From Flavobacteriaceae bacterium (GTDB taxonomy: Bacteria > Bacteroidota > Bacteroidia > Flavobacteriales > Flavobacteriaceae): a stretch of DNA of 64,000 bases. The stretch is taken from NCBI GenBank assembly GCA_023262185.1, contig JALRDO010000001.1, forward strand, positions 1 through 64,000. Direction: 5' to 3'. Below, piece by piece: positions 63,404-64,000 of the stretch (positions within the stretch are counted from its first letter, which is position 1; every line of letters starts with the position of its first letter). Position numbers and translations under genes: made by a program. A model generated the notes under the pieces. The model did not search any database. It was not told the origin of the DNA and was given only the letters and a program-made list of their open reading frames with translations.

Positions 63404-64000
63404 CTAATTTGATTTGGTAATTTGATATATCCGTCTGGGTATTGTGCAAAACGTCCGCGGCCCGCGCCATGAACGTGCTCAGCGGTAGGCCAAGGCCATC
63501 CACCAAATTCAGTTCGCCTATAGTTTTGGATGACTTGTTCTATTTCTTGAGAGGTATTCATTACAAAAGGCCCGTATTTAGCAACGGGTTCACCAATGGG
63601 TTTACCTTGCATAAGGATAAAATAAACCGGACTTTCAGAACAGTTTATAATGGTCAATTTTTCTTGCTCTTCAATAAACACTCCGGTTCCTTCCTTAAAC
63701 GCTTGTTCGTTGATTTCAGAGCTTCCTTTGTATTGATACAAGGCACGATTTAACGGTCCATCGGTGCCAGGCAATTGAAGGGTAGCCCCCGGATCGAGGA
63801 TGTACTGTACTAACTGCATATGATTGCGGTGATCTGCTGCCCATGAATTGGGAGGACACATGGATTGCTTGTGTTCATCAATTTTCCCATAGATAAGGCG
63901 AGTAAATACCCCGTTGGTCTTCCATTGAGGAATTTCATCTGCCCATATCATTTCGAAATGCGCATCTACCTGTTTAGAACGTGCAGGCAAATTCAGCCAT
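63400..64000 (-). CDS. pirin family protein (5' end beyond window)
   Basis: About 200 residues seen; the N-terminal cupin half lies past the right edge. The frame reads on through WLNLPARSKQVDAHF up to the window end, so the apparent TTG start at 63990 is not the true start. Seen: WADEIPQWKT, LPGTDGPLNRALYQY, LMQGKPIGEPVAKYGPFVMNT and the C-terminal FGGWPWPTAEHVHG. Bacterial pirins are cupin proteins; some are quercetin dioxygenases. The metal-binding N-terminal motif is outside the view. Confidence 0.88.
   Translation of the reverse strand, partial: WLNLPARSKQVDAHFEMIWADEIPQWKTNGVFTRLIYGKIDEHKQSMCPPNSWAADHRNHMQLVQYILDPGATLQLPGTDGPLNRALYQYKGSSEINEQAFKEGTGVFIEEQEKLTIINCSESPVYFILMQGKPIGEPVAKYGPFVMNTSQEIEQVIQNYRRTEFGGWPWPTAEHVHGAGRGRFAQYPDGYIKLPNQIS

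Overview
The window reads as a chromosomal housekeeping segment of a member of the Bacteroidota, most likely of the order Flavobacteriales. The evidence is lineage-restricted families (DUF3822, DUF4290, the START-like protein, THUMP-like methyltransferase, LptD-like OstA protein, BshA), MurA with the Bacteroidota-type Asp active site, promoters of the Bacteroidota type (TAnnTTTG at -7, sometimes TTG at -33), few Shine-Dalgarno sequences, and tRNA genes mostly without an encoded CCA. The genus cannot be fixed from the sequence alone.

Layout. 1-5 kb: rsmD, a DUF3822 protein and a membrane-anchored protein (minus), a RecD-like helicase and kdsB (plus), then yebC. 5-12 kb: a minus-strand block thrA-thrB-thrC-gcvT-SDR that turns aspartate into threonine and adds glycine cleavage. 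12-21 kb: clpC diverging from gyrA, a secreted TPR protein, an NlpC/P60 protein whose catalytic Cys is replaced by Ala, and a 7TM-HD phosphodiesterase. 21.3-22.2 kb: tRNA-Ser, tRNA-Pro and tRNA-Arg in about 900 bp rich in repeats. 22-27 kb: tsaD-rsmE-AI-2E transporter-THUMP methyltransferase-small membrane protein (minus), diverging from tamB. 31-34 kb: pfkA, gap, a BadF-type kinase, ridA. 34-46 kb: an envelope and redox block: lptD (minus), then amidase, MCE protein, a split membrane Fe-S subunit, its CCG partner, an unknown 160-aa protein, a NagZ/beta-lactamase-fold fusion and bshA. 46-52 kb: UDP-glucuronate epimerase, UDP-glucose dehydrogenase, an MFS transporter, mnmE, dnaN and a SAM hydrolase (minus). 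53-57 kb: phoH, purC, a cold-shock gene, a hairpin-rich spacer with tRNA-Met, a START-like protein, a degenerate class-IV aminotransferase and HU. 57-64 kb: fmt-recQ-ATPase (minus), DUF493, DUF4290, murA, a BLUF photoreceptor and a pirin cut by the window edge.

Functionally, much of the segment builds and maintains the cell envelope (KdsB, LptD, TamB, MCE, amidase, NagZ fusion, MurA, UDP-glucuronate supply), translation (RsmD, RsmE, TsaD, MnmE, Fmt, tRNAs) and DNA metabolism (GyrA, DnaN, RecQ, RecD-like, HU). I found no prophage, insertion sequence, CRISPR array or defence island, and no clearly new multi-gene system. The observations most worth a second look are enzyme-like proteins lacking catalytic residues (NlpC/P60 Ala158, class-IV aminotransferase, SDR with YxxxQ), the redox membrane subunit split into two overlapping ORFs, and two repeat-dense spacers next to tRNA genes.
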